The notes: generated by a model from the sequence alone, not told the origin. 21,531 nucleotides of DNA from an uncultured Bacteroidota bacterium (GCA_938008665.1 CALLKA010000003.1:1-21531); one strand, 5' to 3'; counted from the first letter of the stretch, positions 1 to 8,844 are shown. Translations and numbers: made by a program.

Positions 1-1260
1 AAATTAAAAAATACAAATACAATTGATGATAAAATATTGGTTTATTTAAATTGTAGCAGCATATTTTCAAAAAAAAGATACTACGATAGTATGTATTACT
101 ATACAAGTACAGCATATGATTTAAGTAAAAATTCAACTAATCTAGAAATAATTTTCCAAGCTGCACAATATTTGGTTTACACTAATCGGTTTATTGGAAA
201 TTTTAGTGATGCTATAGATATATTACTTGAAACAAGCGAAAGGCTCTCAAATAAAAATGATACACTTGTTTTTTACCTTACACAAGATATTGAAACAACA
301 TATAGAAAAACAAAAGACTATAAAAGTCAATTAAAATATGCTTTAAAAGGAAGGGACTTAGCGCTAAAGTTGAAACTTAATTATGGAGGAATAGACGCTT
401 CAATTGGAGATGCATACCAAAATTTAAATATTTTAGACTCGGCATTATATTATTTTAACAATGATTACGAATTTAGTAAGTCGGATGAAGAATATAAAGG
501 AAACTTGACTCCAGTTTTAAATTTAGGTGAAATAAATCTTAGACTTGGCGAAATTGATGTTGCCTTAAGTTATTTTAAAAAAGTTTTGAAAGATCTTAAT
601 AATGCAGACGAGGAATCAAAAAAACATATTGCATCAGAACTAGGTAGGGAAATGTCAAAATGCTTTAATATTATGAATCTAAAGGATTCAGCAATTTTTT
701 ATGCTCAAAAATCATTTTATTATGCAAAATATTATGACGTACACGATGAAATAAGAGAAACTTCGAATTATCTATCAAAGCTTTTTTCTAGATATAATTT
801 AACAGATAGCGCATACAAATATCAAGATATTTATATAACTATTCAAGATTCATTATTTAACAGCGATAAAATCAGAAGTTTACAAATTGCTACAATTCAA
901 GAAAATATTAAACAAGAAAAAATAAGAGAAAAAATTCAAAAAGAAAATGATGATAGAAATAATAACTTGATTTTAGCAGCGATTGGTTTTTTTATCCCGG
1001 TATTTTTTTCCTTTGTATATTTAATTGGTAAAAGAAGCAAGAAAAAGTCTAAGCTTATAGCATCATTAGGTATAGCATCTTTATTAATGCTTTTTGAATT
1101 TATAAGTTTATTAATTCACCCTTTTGTTGAAAAATATTCAGGGCATAATGTATTTATAATGTATATAATATTGTTAACTATTGCTTCTGCATTAGTCCCT
1201 TTGCATCATAAAATGGAAGCATATGTTAAAAATAATTTTTCGAATTCTTCCAATGAATAA
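1..1260 (+). CDS. TPR-repeat protein with C-terminal membrane tail (5' partial)
   Basis: The reading frame is open from base 1, so the gene almost certainly begins to the left of the window. The first start-like codon inside it, TTG at 37, is unlikely to be real. The visible part is helical with repeated A/Y/F spacing typical of TPR repeats (for example residues SAIFYAQKSFYYAKYY and LDSALYYFNNDYEFSKS), over roughly the first 270 residues. A charged stretch rich in K/E/Q follows and could be a short coiled coil. Three hydrophobic segments end the protein (about residues 312-331, 341-360 and 370-388, counting from the TTG), followed by a short basic tail. TPR proteins of this shape in Bacteroidota often resemble the sensor part of histidine kinases or regulators. 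Here no kinase or DNA-binding domain follows, so the function is unknown. The gene is very AT-rich (14 G+C in the 60 bases at 61-120). Confidence 0.7.
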   Translation, partial: KLKNTNTIDDKILVYLNCSSIFSKKRYYDSMYYYTSTAYDLSKNSTNLEIIFQAAQYLVYTNRFIGNFSDAIDILLETSERLSNKNDTLVFYLTQDIETTYRKTKDYKSQLKYALKGRDLALKLKLNYGGIDASIGDAYQNLNILDSALYYFNNDYEFSKSDEEYKGNLTPVLNLGEINLRLGEIDVALSYFKKVLKDLNNADEESKKHIASELGREMSKCFNIMNLKDSAIFYAQKSFYYAKYYDVHDEIRETSNYLSKLFSRYNLTDSAYKYQDIYITIQDSLFNSDKIRSLQIATIQENIKQEKIREKIQKENDDRNNNLILAAIGFFIPVFFSFVYLIGKRSKKKSKLIASLGIASLLMLFEFISLLIHPFVEKYSGHNVFIMYIILLTIASALVPLHHKMEAYVKNNFSNSSNE

Positions 1261-1314
1261 TTGGTGTAGCAATAACATTAAGTATAAATAAATTATTGTA
1301 AACAGTAGATAGCT

Positions 1315-1348
1315 AAGCAGCTTATTTATTTAAAAAATTAAGCTGCTT
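1315..1348. repeat. Inverted repeat at the sulfatase 3' end
   Basis: Arms AAGCAGCTTA (1315-1324) and TAAGCTGCTT (1339-1348) are perfect reverse complements around a 14-base AT-rich loop. The repeat spans the sulfatase stop codon and lies between two convergent genes. It could form a hairpin that stops transcription or protects the mRNA 3' end. Neither strand shows a clear run of T after it, so it is not a standard intrinsic terminator. Confidence 0.4.
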
Positions 1349-2851
1349 CCAGGGATATGCACCATCATTTTTTTGAGGCTTTCCAGGAGTAGACCTACCG
1401 GCTTCTATATATTTTTTCATTAGCACAGACAGCTCTTCAACAACTTGCGGGAACTTAGTATAACAATTATCTTTTTCAGTGGGGTCTGTTTTTAGGTTAT
1501 ATAATTGAATGGATGGCAAACCCTCCTCTGCTTTACCGGGTGTTGGAAAACTCCATCCACCGGAGCCTGGAGCAAAGATGAGTTTCCAATCTCCCTTACG
1601 TATTGCAAAATTACCATAAAGGGAATGATGCACGGTTGCTTCGCGAATGGCGACCTCATAATTTGGGTTCATCAAAACTGGAAGAAGATTATAACTATCC
1701 TCTGCCTCATTATCTTTAAAATCATATTCAACAATAGATGCAAATGTGGCCATAAAATCGTTCAAAGAAACAGTTTGTGAAACTGTACTTCCTTGCTTAA
1801 TTTTTTTGGGCCATTGGACAACCAAGGGAATCCGATGTCCTCCTTCAAAAATATCCGCCTTGTGTCCACGATAACCATTGTTCGGATCATGACCCATCTC
1901 TTTTAAAAATTTAAAATTAGCTTCAGGAGAGCAACCATTATCACTGGTAAAAACAAGAATGGTATTTTCTGTAAGGTGATGCTCCTTTAAGGATTGTTGA
2001 ATGGATCCAACAAAATCATCAACCTGCTTAACAAAATCAGCATAAACATTCAAACCTGAAGTTCCGATGAATGACTTTTCCGGTGCAATAGGTGTATGTG
2101 GCGCCGTGATAGGTAGATAAAGAAAAAAAGGTTTTCCGTTATCGGATGCCTTTGCTATATAATTAACAGATTCCATTTTAAGATCAGGCATAATATTTTC
2201 AAGATTCCATCCTTCCACCCCAGTCCCAGGTCTGCAATCAGCATAGGGTTGGCTTGGATAAAATACGGAAGGTGTTCCCTTGATTTTATCATTTTCTATG
2301 TAAGTATACGGTGGGTAATTAGGGGCATCCATACCAAAAAAATGATCAAAACCAATAGCGGTAGGTCCGCCAGTCACTTTCATGCTATAATCAACATTGC
2401 ACTCCTCTTTATTGTCAACCGGAGGCATGCCATTTTTTGTAGTCCAATCCCAACCAAGATGCCATTTACCTATTGCCGCTGTTTGATATCCTTTTGATTT
2501 AAGCATACTGGCCATATTTGTTCTTCCTTGTTCAATCAATGGTTTATCAAATTGCACAAGCACACCCTCCTTTAATCTTGATCTCCAATTGTATCTACCT
2601 GTAAGAAAACCATAGCGCGTTGGTGTACATACGGCAGCACTTGAATGTGCATCAGTAAACAGTATTCCATTTTCAGCTATTTTATCAATATTTGGTGTTG
2701 CAATTTTTCCGTTCTTATTGAAACATGAAACATCACCTATCCCTAAATCATCTGCTAAAATAAAAATTATGTTGGGACGGTTTTGAACCTCTTGTGCATT
2801 GCCAATCATGAAAGCAAAAAGAAAATTACAAAAAATAAAAAATATACGCAT
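1322..2851 (-). CDS. Secreted type I sulfatase (arylsulfatase A-like, formylglycine-dependent)
   Basis: Hydrolyses sulfate esters, probably on a sulfated glycan, in the periplasm or at the surface. Residues 1-20 form a signal peptide ending near NAQ. The N-terminal metal-binding pair is D34-D35 (ILADDLG). The signature C75-T-P-T-R79 fits the CxPxR rule, so Cys75 should be converted to formylglycine, and GKWHLG (128-133) carries Lys129 and His131. Other expected active-site parts are PHTP (His252), SDNG (Asp304-Asn305) and RGHKADIFEGG (Lys331). The length of 509 residues is normal and the gene looks intact. No formylglycine-generating enzyme, anSME or SusC/D pair lies next to it, so maturation must be encoded elsewhere. 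The natural substrate cannot be read from the sequence. It is convergent with the TPR gene and divergent from the corA-like gene. Confidence 0.95.
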   Translation of the reverse strand: MRIFFIFCNFLFAFMIGNAQEVQNRPNIIFILADDLGIGDVSCFNKNGKIATPNIDKIAENGILFTDAHSSAAVCTPTRYGFLTGRYNWRSRLKEGVLVQFDKPLIEQGRTNMASMLKSKGYQTAAIGKWHLGWDWTTKNGMPPVDNKEECNVDYSMKVTGGPTAIGFDHFFGMDAPNYPPYTYIENDKIKGTPSVFYPSQPYADCRPGTGVEGWNLENIMPDLKMESVNYIAKASDNGKPFFLYLPITAPHTPIAPEKSFIGTSGLNVYADFVKQVDDFVGSIQQSLKEHHLTENTILVFTSDNGCSPEANFKFLKEMGHDPNNGYRGHKADIFEGGHRIPLVVQWPKKIKQGSTVSQTVSLNDFMATFASIVEYDFKDNEAEDSYNLLPVLMNPNYEVAIREATVHHSLYGNFAIRKGDWKLIFAPGSGGWSFPTPGKAEEGLPSIQLYNLKTDPTEKDNCYTKFPQVVEELSVLMKKYIEAGRSTPGKPQKNDGAYPWKQLNFLNK

Positions 2852-2891
2852 AGGATGGATCTTGTAAAAGGTGAATGATTTATTAGACTTA

Positions 2892-2923
2892 CCTAATATT
2901 TTAATACTAAATGTACGATATTA
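2892..2923. repeat. Weak inverted repeat in the sulfatase/corA-like divergent spacer
   Basis: The 196-base spacer 2852-3047 is the longest gene-free stretch in the window. It holds arms CTAATAT and ATATTAG separated by 18 bases, and a T-rich block near 2973-2986. A -7-like TATTTTTG sits at 3021-3028, 19 bases before the corA-like start, but it lacks a good -33 partner. I see no RNA gene or small ORF here. The repeat could be an operator, but arms this short and AT-rich may be chance. Confidence 0.2.
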
Positions 2924-3047
2924 GATCAAAGTAAAAATTCTAAAAATTCAATATCCAAAAAAGTTTAGTCAGGTTTTTGTTTTTTAAGGGCGAACAAGGG
3001 GTAAATGGTAAGAATAAAGTTATTTTTGAATATAAATCGATAGCGTA

Positions 3048-3926
3048 ATGATAGTCACTGAAAAAATATATGATTCATTTAAATGGATAGATATTGAACA
3101 TCCGAATAAATCAGATTTGGAAAAAATTACGAACCAATACCATTTAAACTATCACTTAATAAAAGATAGTTTAGAAAAGGGTCATTTACCCAAATATGAA
3201 AAAACTCACCAACTAGATTTTTATATTTTTAGGGCTTACACTTCTGATATATCTTTAAATATTGATGAAGTAGGTGACATGTCAAATAAAATTGCTTTTT
3301 TTATTTTAGAAGACACTTTGTTTACAATCCATAGAGCCCATTTCAAATTTTTAAATATTCAAGAAGAAAAACATATAAAAATAAATGAGTTGTTTTTAAG
3401 TATTGTAGGCGCCATGGTGGAAACATTTAATAAGCCAACCGCTGACCTTTCCGCTAAAATAACCGATATTGAAAAAACAATTTTCTTAAAAGATCACAGA
3501 GCTATTTTACTTGAAGAATTATATTTTATAAAATCACAATCAAGAATATTAAAAAAGGTTTTACATATTACACAAAATGTCATTGATCAAGTTGCCGATA
3601 AGTTTTCTAATTCATTTCAATTCCAAGATATAAAGGATCGGTTATTAAATCAACTTACCATTAACGATGAGTCAGTGGAAAATTCAAATCAGTTAATGAC
3701 TACATATTTATCAATTAGCGATCAAAGAAACAATGAAGTTGTAAGGTTATTGACAATTTTTTCCGCTTTCTTTTTACCACTAACCTTCATTGCCGGAGTA
3801 TATGGAATGAATTTTGATTTTATGCCAGAATTGAAATGGAGATATGGTTACTTATTTTCAATACTATTCATGTTCTTGATTGTATTGATAATTTATATAT
3901 GGTTTAGAAGAAAAAGGATTCTTTAA
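3048..3926 (+). CDS. corA: CorA-family divalent cation transporter
   Basis: Inner-membrane pentameric channel that takes up Mg2+ (or Co2+/Ni2+, or exports Zn2+ in the ZntB branch). The family signature YGMNF is present, with G253-M254-N255 at the end of the first membrane helix (about 234-252). The second helix is about 266-287 and is followed by a basic tail, RRKRIL. The first 230 residues form the soluble alpha/beta funnel domain with a long helical stalk (about 115-230), which is normal for CorA. At 292 residues it is shorter than well-known CorA proteins (about 316 or more), mostly at the N-terminus, but it looks complete. The periplasmic loop after GMN is DFMPELKWRYGY, with an acidic residue as in CorA. 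Ion preference cannot be decided from sequence. It is transcribed alone and faces the DUF1624 gene. Confidence 0.9.
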   Translation: MIVTEKIYDSFKWIDIEHPNKSDLEKITNQYHLNYHLIKDSLEKGHLPKYEKTHQLDFYIFRAYTSDISLNIDEVGDMSNKIAFFILEDTLFTIHRAHFKFLNIQEEKHIKINELFLSIVGAMVETFNKPTADLSAKITDIEKTIFLKDHRAILLEELYFIKSQSRILKKVLHITQNVIDQVADKFSNSFQFQDIKDRLLNQLTINDESVENSNQLMTTYLSISDQRNNEVVRLLTIFSAFFLPLTFIAGVYGMNFDFMPELKWRYGYLFSILFMFLIVLIIYIWFRRKRIL

Positions 3927-3971
3927 TAAATTTGAAATAAAAATATTCTTTAAGAAGAAAAATGTGGCAAG

Positions 3972-5144
3972 TTATAAATAACTCAACCACCACTTATCTT
4001 TATTGCTTTGTTTATAATGGTCGAACTTTTTGCAGATAGGATAAAGTATTGCAATCAAACCGAACCAAACTAAATAAACCCATGGCAAACTAAATCCATA
4101 CCCTTTCAAATCGGGTGAGAACCAAACTGGCATTTTCAAAATCATAGTTTTCCAACCAAATCCAGTAACCTCGGCAACAACTAATGCTAGTAAATGTATT
4201 AGATAGATGTGTATGATATAATAGAAAAAAGGAACTCTCCCAAATACACAAAAGAAATCAACGATTCGGCCTTTCAAATTTTCAGTATTCGCTAAAAATA
4301 GCAAAGTGGCCCCAAGTGTTAATAATAAAAAGGTGAGCGATGGAGGGTATTTGGTAAAATTTAAAAAGGAAATTAAATTTTGTGAAAAGTTTCCGTAATC
4401 TATCCATGGTAATAAGTTTCCGTAAACATTTGTGAATCTTAATATTAATAATAGGACCCATGAACATATCCCAATAGTATTAAATATTTTTTTACGTTTA
4501 TTTTGATCGAAAGAACTATCATAAAAAGAACCAAAATAATAACCAAGTGACATGACCGCAAACCACGGTAAAATTGGGTAAGCAAACACAAGCGTACGAT
4601 TGGCAATATTTGGAAATATCTGCTGTTCATGAATAAATGACCAAAGCAGACTGCCTTCAAAATGAACCGAGTCAAGTAAATTATGCCCAAAAATAAAAAC
4701 ACAACTAAAAACAAGAATATAATTTAAAGGAAGATGTATTAAACCAGCTAAAAAAATCATACTAATCCCTAATACCCAAATCACCTGTAATGCAATCATA
4801 GAATAATTTGGATCAAAAAGCCATGCAAAACTCAAAATAACAATTTCAACAAAAACTAGCCATACGCCACGTTTTAATAAAAATTGAGATAACTCCTTCT
4901 TACTTTTTCTTTTACCAACCATAAATGCAGAGAGGCCTGCCAAAAAACTAAATGCTGGTGCACAGAAATTAGTAATAAATCGAGTAAAATAAATTGGAAA
5001 TGTTGTTTTTAACGGATCTGTTGGATCGAAAAAAAAGGCAGAATAATGAAAATAATCTCTTACATGGTCAAGCGCCATTATTATCATGACCAATCCCTTC
5101 AAAAGGTCGATAGATTCAATTCTGGATTTACGTATATCTGTCAT
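3972..5144 (-). CDS. DUF1624 / HGSNAT-like integral membrane acyltransferase
   Basis: Multi-spanning membrane protein of the heparan-alpha-glucosaminide N-acetyltransferase catalytic-domain family (DUF1624). The N-terminal hallmark is present: a basic stretch followed by SIDLLKGLVMIIMALDHVRD (11-30), with D26-H27, then a charged loop and TRFITNFCAPAFSFLAG (54-70). About ten hydrophobic helices follow to residue 375, with HIYLIHLLAL near 313-322 and a basic C-terminus. In the animal enzyme the homologous His takes part in transmembrane acetyl transfer to glucosamine. For the bacterial members the substrate is generally unknown, and an envelope sugar is a reasonable guess. The length of 390 is normal and the gene appears intact. 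It stands alone, convergent with the corA-like gene and divergent from the amidase. A sulfatase lies one gene away, but on a separate transcript. Confidence 0.82.
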   Translation of the reverse strand: MTDIRKSRIESIDLLKGLVMIIMALDHVRDYFHYSAFFFDPTDPLKTTFPIYFTRFITNFCAPAFSFLAGLSAFMVGKRKSKKELSQFLLKRGVWLVFVEIVILSFAWLFDPNYSMIALQVIWVLGISMIFLAGLIHLPLNYILVFSCVFIFGHNLLDSVHFEGSLLWSFIHEQQIFPNIANRTLVFAYPILPWFAVMSLGYYFGSFYDSSFDQNKRKKIFNTIGICSWVLLLILRFTNVYGNLLPWIDYGNFSQNLISFLNFTKYPPSLTFLLLTLGATLLFLANTENLKGRIVDFFCVFGRVPFFYYIIHIYLIHLLALVVAEVTGFGWKTMILKMPVWFSPDLKGYGFSLPWVYLVWFGLIAILYPICKKFDHYKQSNKDKWWLSYL

Positions 5145-5155
5145 ATTTTAGTTTT

Positions 5156-5220
5156 AAAGCGAAATTGAAGATTATATTTTATAAAATAAATGAAAATACA
5201 ACTACTGTGTATTTCGCTTT
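5156..5220. repeat. Inverted repeat between divergent acyltransferase and amidase genes
   Basis: Perfect 10-base arms AAAGCGAAAT (5156-5165) and ATTTCGCTTT (5211-5220) are separated by 45 AT-rich bases. They sit just upstream of the minus-strand acyltransferase start (5144) and 80 bases upstream of the amidase start. The GC-containing core AGCGAAAT stands out in this AT-rich spacer. Two spaced operator half-sites, or a control element shared by the divergent genes, is possible. I could not find a clean TAnnTTTG element in this spacer. Confidence 0.35.
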
Positions 5221-5300
5221 TTAAATGTAATATTTATTTTTAATAACAATTGTTAACTTATTCAAATTGAGTTTTCATTGGTTTTTGTTAACTTCAAAGC

Positions 5301-6482
5301 ATGAAAAAGTTCATCATTATCCTATGTATTTTTACCAGTATAAATGTTATCGCACAAAGCGATTCAAGCAAATCCGTATATTATGGAAGAACCACCGGAA
5401 AATTGCCTGCATTGTCCTATGGTATGGGCGAAGACCGACTTGGTGGTGCTAAAATGGGATATATTGATTCTAATGTATTATTGAAAATTGTTGACTCAGT
5501 TAAGGACATGTATACAGTCCAATTATCAAAATATCATTCTGCACTTATCGAAAAAACTTACGTTAAAACAGATACTACCTCCCCAATAAAAAAACCTTAC
5601 CACTTAACTAGTTCATTTATTTCAAAGGGAGATTCCTTGTTCGATTATGTTAACATATATCTGGACGAAAAGCTACCCTATAAGTCCTGGATGGAAATTA
5701 GTCCTAGTAAAATTATGGTTGACATATATGGGGTTCAAAGTAATACCAATTGGGTTACACAACTAAGTTCCCTGAAAGAAGTTAAAAACGTTTATTACAA
5801 TCAAGTGGAAGATGATATTGTAAGAGTAACCATCGAATTAAAGCATTCACAGCATTGGGGTTATTCAATTTTCTACACAGAAAAATTTTTAAGTGTTCGT
5901 ATTAAGCGCCAGCCTACTAAATTAGATATTCGTCAAATGACTATTGCTATTGATGCTGGACATGGCGGTAGTAATGGAGGTACTTCAGGTATTAAGCTAA
6001 GAGCATCCGAAAAAGAACAAACCCTACTTTTTGCAAAAGCACTTGAAAAATCCTTGAAGAAGCTAGGTGTGAAAAAAATTATCATGACACGAAAAACAGA
6101 TACGACATTTGATAATAAGGACCGTATTTTATGGCTGCAGCAGCAAAACCCTGATTTTGAAATTTCATTACACCTAAACTCCAGCTCTAAGGAAACGATC
6201 AAGGGCGTTAGTACCTATTATAAACACATTGGCTTTAGGCCTCTTACTACCACCATATTAAAAAGAATGCTTGAATTGAAATTAGAGGAGTTTGGCAATA
6301 TTGGTCATTTTAACTTTGCCCTAAATGCGCCTACGGATTTTCCGAATTGCTTAGTTGAAATTGCTTTTTTAAGTAACCCAGAGGATGAAAAAAGAATTGT
6401 AAAACCCATTTTTCATACCCAAGTTGCCGGCAAAATTCAATTAGGTATTATTGACTGGTTAAATAGTATGAAATCCTTGTGA
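5301..6482 (+). CDS. N-acetylmuramoyl-L-alanine amidase (Amidase_3) with SH3-like and AMIN-like regions
   Basis: Zinc enzyme that cuts the amide bond between MurNAc and L-Ala in peptidoglycan, important in cell separation and wall turnover. Residues 1-19 form a signal peptide (ending VIAQ). Residues about 28-90 look like a bacterial SH3 domain (a LGGAKMGYID segment, YTVQLS, then a final KTYV). Residues about 100-205 resemble an AMIN-type beta domain that would hold the enzyme to the wall. The catalytic domain covers 213-390: Zn ligands His221 (DAGHGG), Glu237 (ASEKEQT) and His291 (SLHLNS), and catalytic Glu353 (VEIAFLSN). All expected residues are present. The start ATG at 5301 is supported by the signal peptide. 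The gene ends 41 bases before the TonB receptor, whose likely promoter overlaps its 3' end. Domain calls before residue 205 are by pattern only; the catalytic call is firm. Confidence 0.92.
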   Translation: MKKFIIILCIFTSINVIAQSDSSKSVYYGRTTGKLPALSYGMGEDRLGGAKMGYIDSNVLLKIVDSVKDMYTVQLSKYHSALIEKTYVKTDTTSPIKKPYHLTSSFISKGDSLFDYVNIYLDEKLPYKSWMEISPSKIMVDIYGVQSNTNWVTQLSSLKEVKNVYYNQVEDDIVRVTIELKHSQHWGYSIFYTEKFLSVRIKRQPTKLDIRQMTIAIDAGHGGSNGGTSGIKLRASEKEQTLLFAKALEKSLKKLGVKKIIMTRKTDTTFDNKDRILWLQQQNPDFEISLHLNSSSKETIKGVSTYYKHIGFRPLTTTILKRMLELKLEEFGNIGHFNFALNAPTDFPNCLVEIAFLSNPEDEKRIVKPIFHTQVAGKIQLGIIDWLNSMKSL

Positions 6483-6509
6483 TTTTTAAACCAAACCGGT
6501 TTAGCTTTG
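6477..6509 (+). promoter_or_regulatory. Candidate Bacteroidetes-type promoter for the TonB receptor
   Basis: TAGCTTTG at 6502-6509 matches the Bacteroidetes -7 element TAnnTTTG exactly. A TTG at 6477-6479, 22 bases upstream, could be the -33 element. The element overlaps the amidase stop codon and leaves a leader of roughly 10 bases before the ATG at 6524. This suggests the receptor has its own promoter. The match is short and found by eye only. Confidence 0.4.
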
Positions 6510-6523
6510 TTTATTATATAATT

Positions 6524-8842
6524 ATGACCCAATCAAAAGCCTTCGCGTATTTATTTTCGTTTTTAATCCTTACTTCTTTTTCTACCACCGCGCTTGCTCA
6601 AGACAAAGTAGTTTTAAGTGGGACGGTAAAGGACAATCAAACTGGAGAGTCCATTATTAGAGCGATTATCAGAGTAAAAGAATTACCCAATATAGGGGTA
6701 TTTTCAAACGAATATGGATTTTATTCCATTAGCCTTGCCAAAGGCAACTATACAATTTCAGTTTCACAAGTGGGTTATGAAATGTATAATAATAAAATTC
6801 AAATAGATAGTAATATTATTAATAATATTCAATTAAGTGCTAATAATTTGTTGAAAGCGGTGGTGGTAGAAAGTTCAAAAAAGAATAACAACTTAACAAA
6901 GGCTCAAATGGGTACAGAAACTTTAAATATGGTAGCCATAAGCAAGGTGCCTGTCATATTTGGAGAAAAGGATATTTTAAAAACGCTGCAACTATTACCC
7001 GGTGTAAAATCGGCTGGTGAAGGGAATAGCGGTTATTATGTAAGAGGGGGCGCTGCAGATCAAAACTTAATTTTACTAGACGAAGCCCCTGTTTACAATG
7101 CATCTCATTTACTTGGATTTTTCAGCACATTTAACAGTGACGCCATAAAAGATGCAACACTTATTAAAGGAAATAGTCCAGCTATATATGGGGGCCGCCT
7201 TTCCTCTGTTTTGGATGTAAAAATGAAAGAAGGTAACAATAAGGACTATGTAGTCAATGGTGGGCTTGGCTTAATTAGTAGCAGGGTTAGTATTGAGGGT
7301 CCTATTCAAAATGAAAAATCCTCATTTATACTTTCTGGTAGGAGAACCTATGCTGATATGTTTTTAAAAGCGACGGAAAAATTTAAGGACAACATCCTAT
7401 ATTTTTATGATTTAAATATGAAGGCCAATTACACGATTAATGCAAAAAATAAAATTTACTTGTCTGGTTATTTCGGGAAAGATGAATTGGGTTTAGGAGA
7501 TACTTTTGGAATAGATTGGGGAAATAAAACTGGTACCATTCGTTGGAATAAAATTATGTCCAACAAGCTTTTTCTAAACACTTCTTTAATTTATAGTGAT
7601 TATAATTATAATGTTAAATTAAAAAATGGGGAGACAAATTTTAATATTAATTCAAATATCAAAGATTTAAATCTTAAACAAGATTATACTTTTTATGCTG
7701 ACCCTAAAAATAATTTACGTTTTGGATTTAATACGATACTCCATACCATCACACCAAGTACTTTTAGTGGTACTGTAACCAATAGTTTATCAAAACAAGG
7801 TAGAAACGGTTTAGAGAATGCTATATACTTAAGTAACAATTATAAACCTAATAATGATTTGAGTTTGGATGTTGGATTAAGAGTATCGGCATATACATTA
7901 ATGGGCGGAGATGATTACAATATTTATAGTAATGGTAATGTTCAATCTACCATCAAATTAGCAAAATCAAGTTTTGGGAAAACATACATAAATCCAGAAC
8001 CTCGATTTACACTTAATTATAGAATAACTGATCAAAATAGTTTTAAAGCAGGCTATGCAAGAAATGTGCAACACTTACACATATTAAGTAACTCCACAGC
8101 TTCAAGTCCGTCAGATCAATGGATAGGAAATTCATATAATATAAAGCCAGAAATTTCGGATCAATATAGCATTGGTTATGTAAATACATTAAATCAAAAT
8201 ATGTTTGAAATGAGTACAGAGTTGTACTATAAAAATTTACAAAATCAATTAGATTATGTGGATGGCGCCGAAGTAAATACCCTAGCGGATGTAGAAAGTG
8301 CTTTATTATATGGCGTTGGAAGAGCTTACGGTTTTGAATGGTTGTTAAAGAAAAAAGAAGGCCTATTTACTGGTTGGGTCAGCTATACTTTGTCCAAAAC
8401 AGAACGTAAAATAGATGGCATCAATCAAAACAATTGGTACAATGCGAAACAAGATCGAACGCATGATATTGCGGTAGTGGGTATTTATACGATAAATTCA
8501 AAATGGTCAGTATCGGGTGTTTTCGTATATAATACAGGGGACGCGGTCACTTTCCCAACTGGAAAATATGCATTCCAGGGGCAAACGCTTTATCAGTATG
8601 CTTCAAGAAATGCCAACAGGATTCCCGATAATCATCGCTTAGATATTAGTGTTACTTATGATAAAAAGAGAAAGAAAAAAATACAGGAATCCTGGAATTT
8701 TAGTTTGTATAATGTGTATGGTAGAGAAAATGCATATAGAATTACCTTCCAAGACGATCCTAATAATTTAAGTAGAACCCAAATTATACAAACATCTTTA
8801 TTTAGATGGGTTCCAAGTATTACTTATCAATTTAAATTTTAA
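6524..8842 (+). CDS. TonB-dependent receptor with carboxypeptidase-regulatory-like domain
   Basis: Outer-membrane active transporter powered by TonB/ExbBD. I prefer ATG 6524 over an in-frame GTG at 6479, because it gives a clean signal peptide (about residues 1-26, ending ALAQ); the protein is then 772 residues. Residues about 28-110 are a carboxypeptidase-regulatory-like beta sandwich (LSGTVKDNQTGESI). The plug covers about 130-240 and includes LQLLPGVKSAGEGNSGYYVR followed by GGAADQNLILLDEAPVYN. The barrel fills the rest and ends in SITYQFKF, a terminal-Phe beta-signal. This plug type is common in Bacteroidota and differs from SusC, since no SusD-like gene follows. The next gene is a DUF4249 lipoprotein only 2 bases away, so the two are surely co-expressed. 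The cargo is unknown. The nearby PepSY-type membrane protein hints at iron or another metal, which is inference. Confidence 0.93.
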   Translation: MTQSKAFAYLFSFLILTSFSTTALAQDKVVLSGTVKDNQTGESIIRAIIRVKELPNIGVFSNEYGFYSISLAKGNYTISVSQVGYEMYNNKIQIDSNIINNIQLSANNLLKAVVVESSKKNNNLTKAQMGTETLNMVAISKVPVIFGEKDILKTLQLLPGVKSAGEGNSGYYVRGGAADQNLILLDEAPVYNASHLLGFFSTFNSDAIKDATLIKGNSPAIYGGRLSSVLDVKMKEGNNKDYVVNGGLGLISSRVSIEGPIQNEKSSFILSGRRTYADMFLKATEKFKDNILYFYDLNMKANYTINAKNKIYLSGYFGKDELGLGDTFGIDWGNKTGTIRWNKIMSNKLFLNTSLIYSDYNYNVKLKNGETNFNINSNIKDLNLKQDYTFYADPKNNLRFGFNTILHTITPSTFSGTVTNSLSKQGRNGLENAIYLSNNYKPNNDLSLDVGLRVSAYTLMGGDDYNIYSNGNVQSTIKLAKSSFGKTYINPEPRFTLNYRITDQNSFKAGYARNVQHLHILSNSTASSPSDQWIGNSYNIKPEISDQYSIGYVNTLNQNMFEMSTELYYKNLQNQLDYVDGAEVNTLADVESALLYGVGRAYGFEWLLKKKEGLFTGWVSYTLSKTERKIDGINQNNWYNAKQDRTHDIAVVGIYTINSKWSVSGVFVYNTGDAVTFPTGKYAFQGQTLYQYASRNANRIPDNHRLDISVTYDKKRKKKIQESWNFSLYNVYGRENAYRITFQDDPNNLSRTQIIQTSLFRWVPSITYQFKF

Positions 8843-8844
8843 AC

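Noticed and set aside
3927..3971. Terminator between the convergent corA-like and acyltransferase genes
   Set aside because: Only tiny palindromes such as AGTTATAAATAACT (3969-3982) and TTCTTTAAGAA are present; these are too short and AT-rich to claim.
4445..4714. Hydrophobic minus-strand frame of 89 codons inside the acyltransferase gene
   Set aside because: It is an out-of-frame reading of AT-rich membrane-helix codons in the same strand, and the acyltransferase frame is intact across it.
5933..6202. Minus-strand frame of 89 codons opposite the amidase active site
   Set aside because: The opposite strand encodes all amidase zinc ligands. The antisense product resembles no family.
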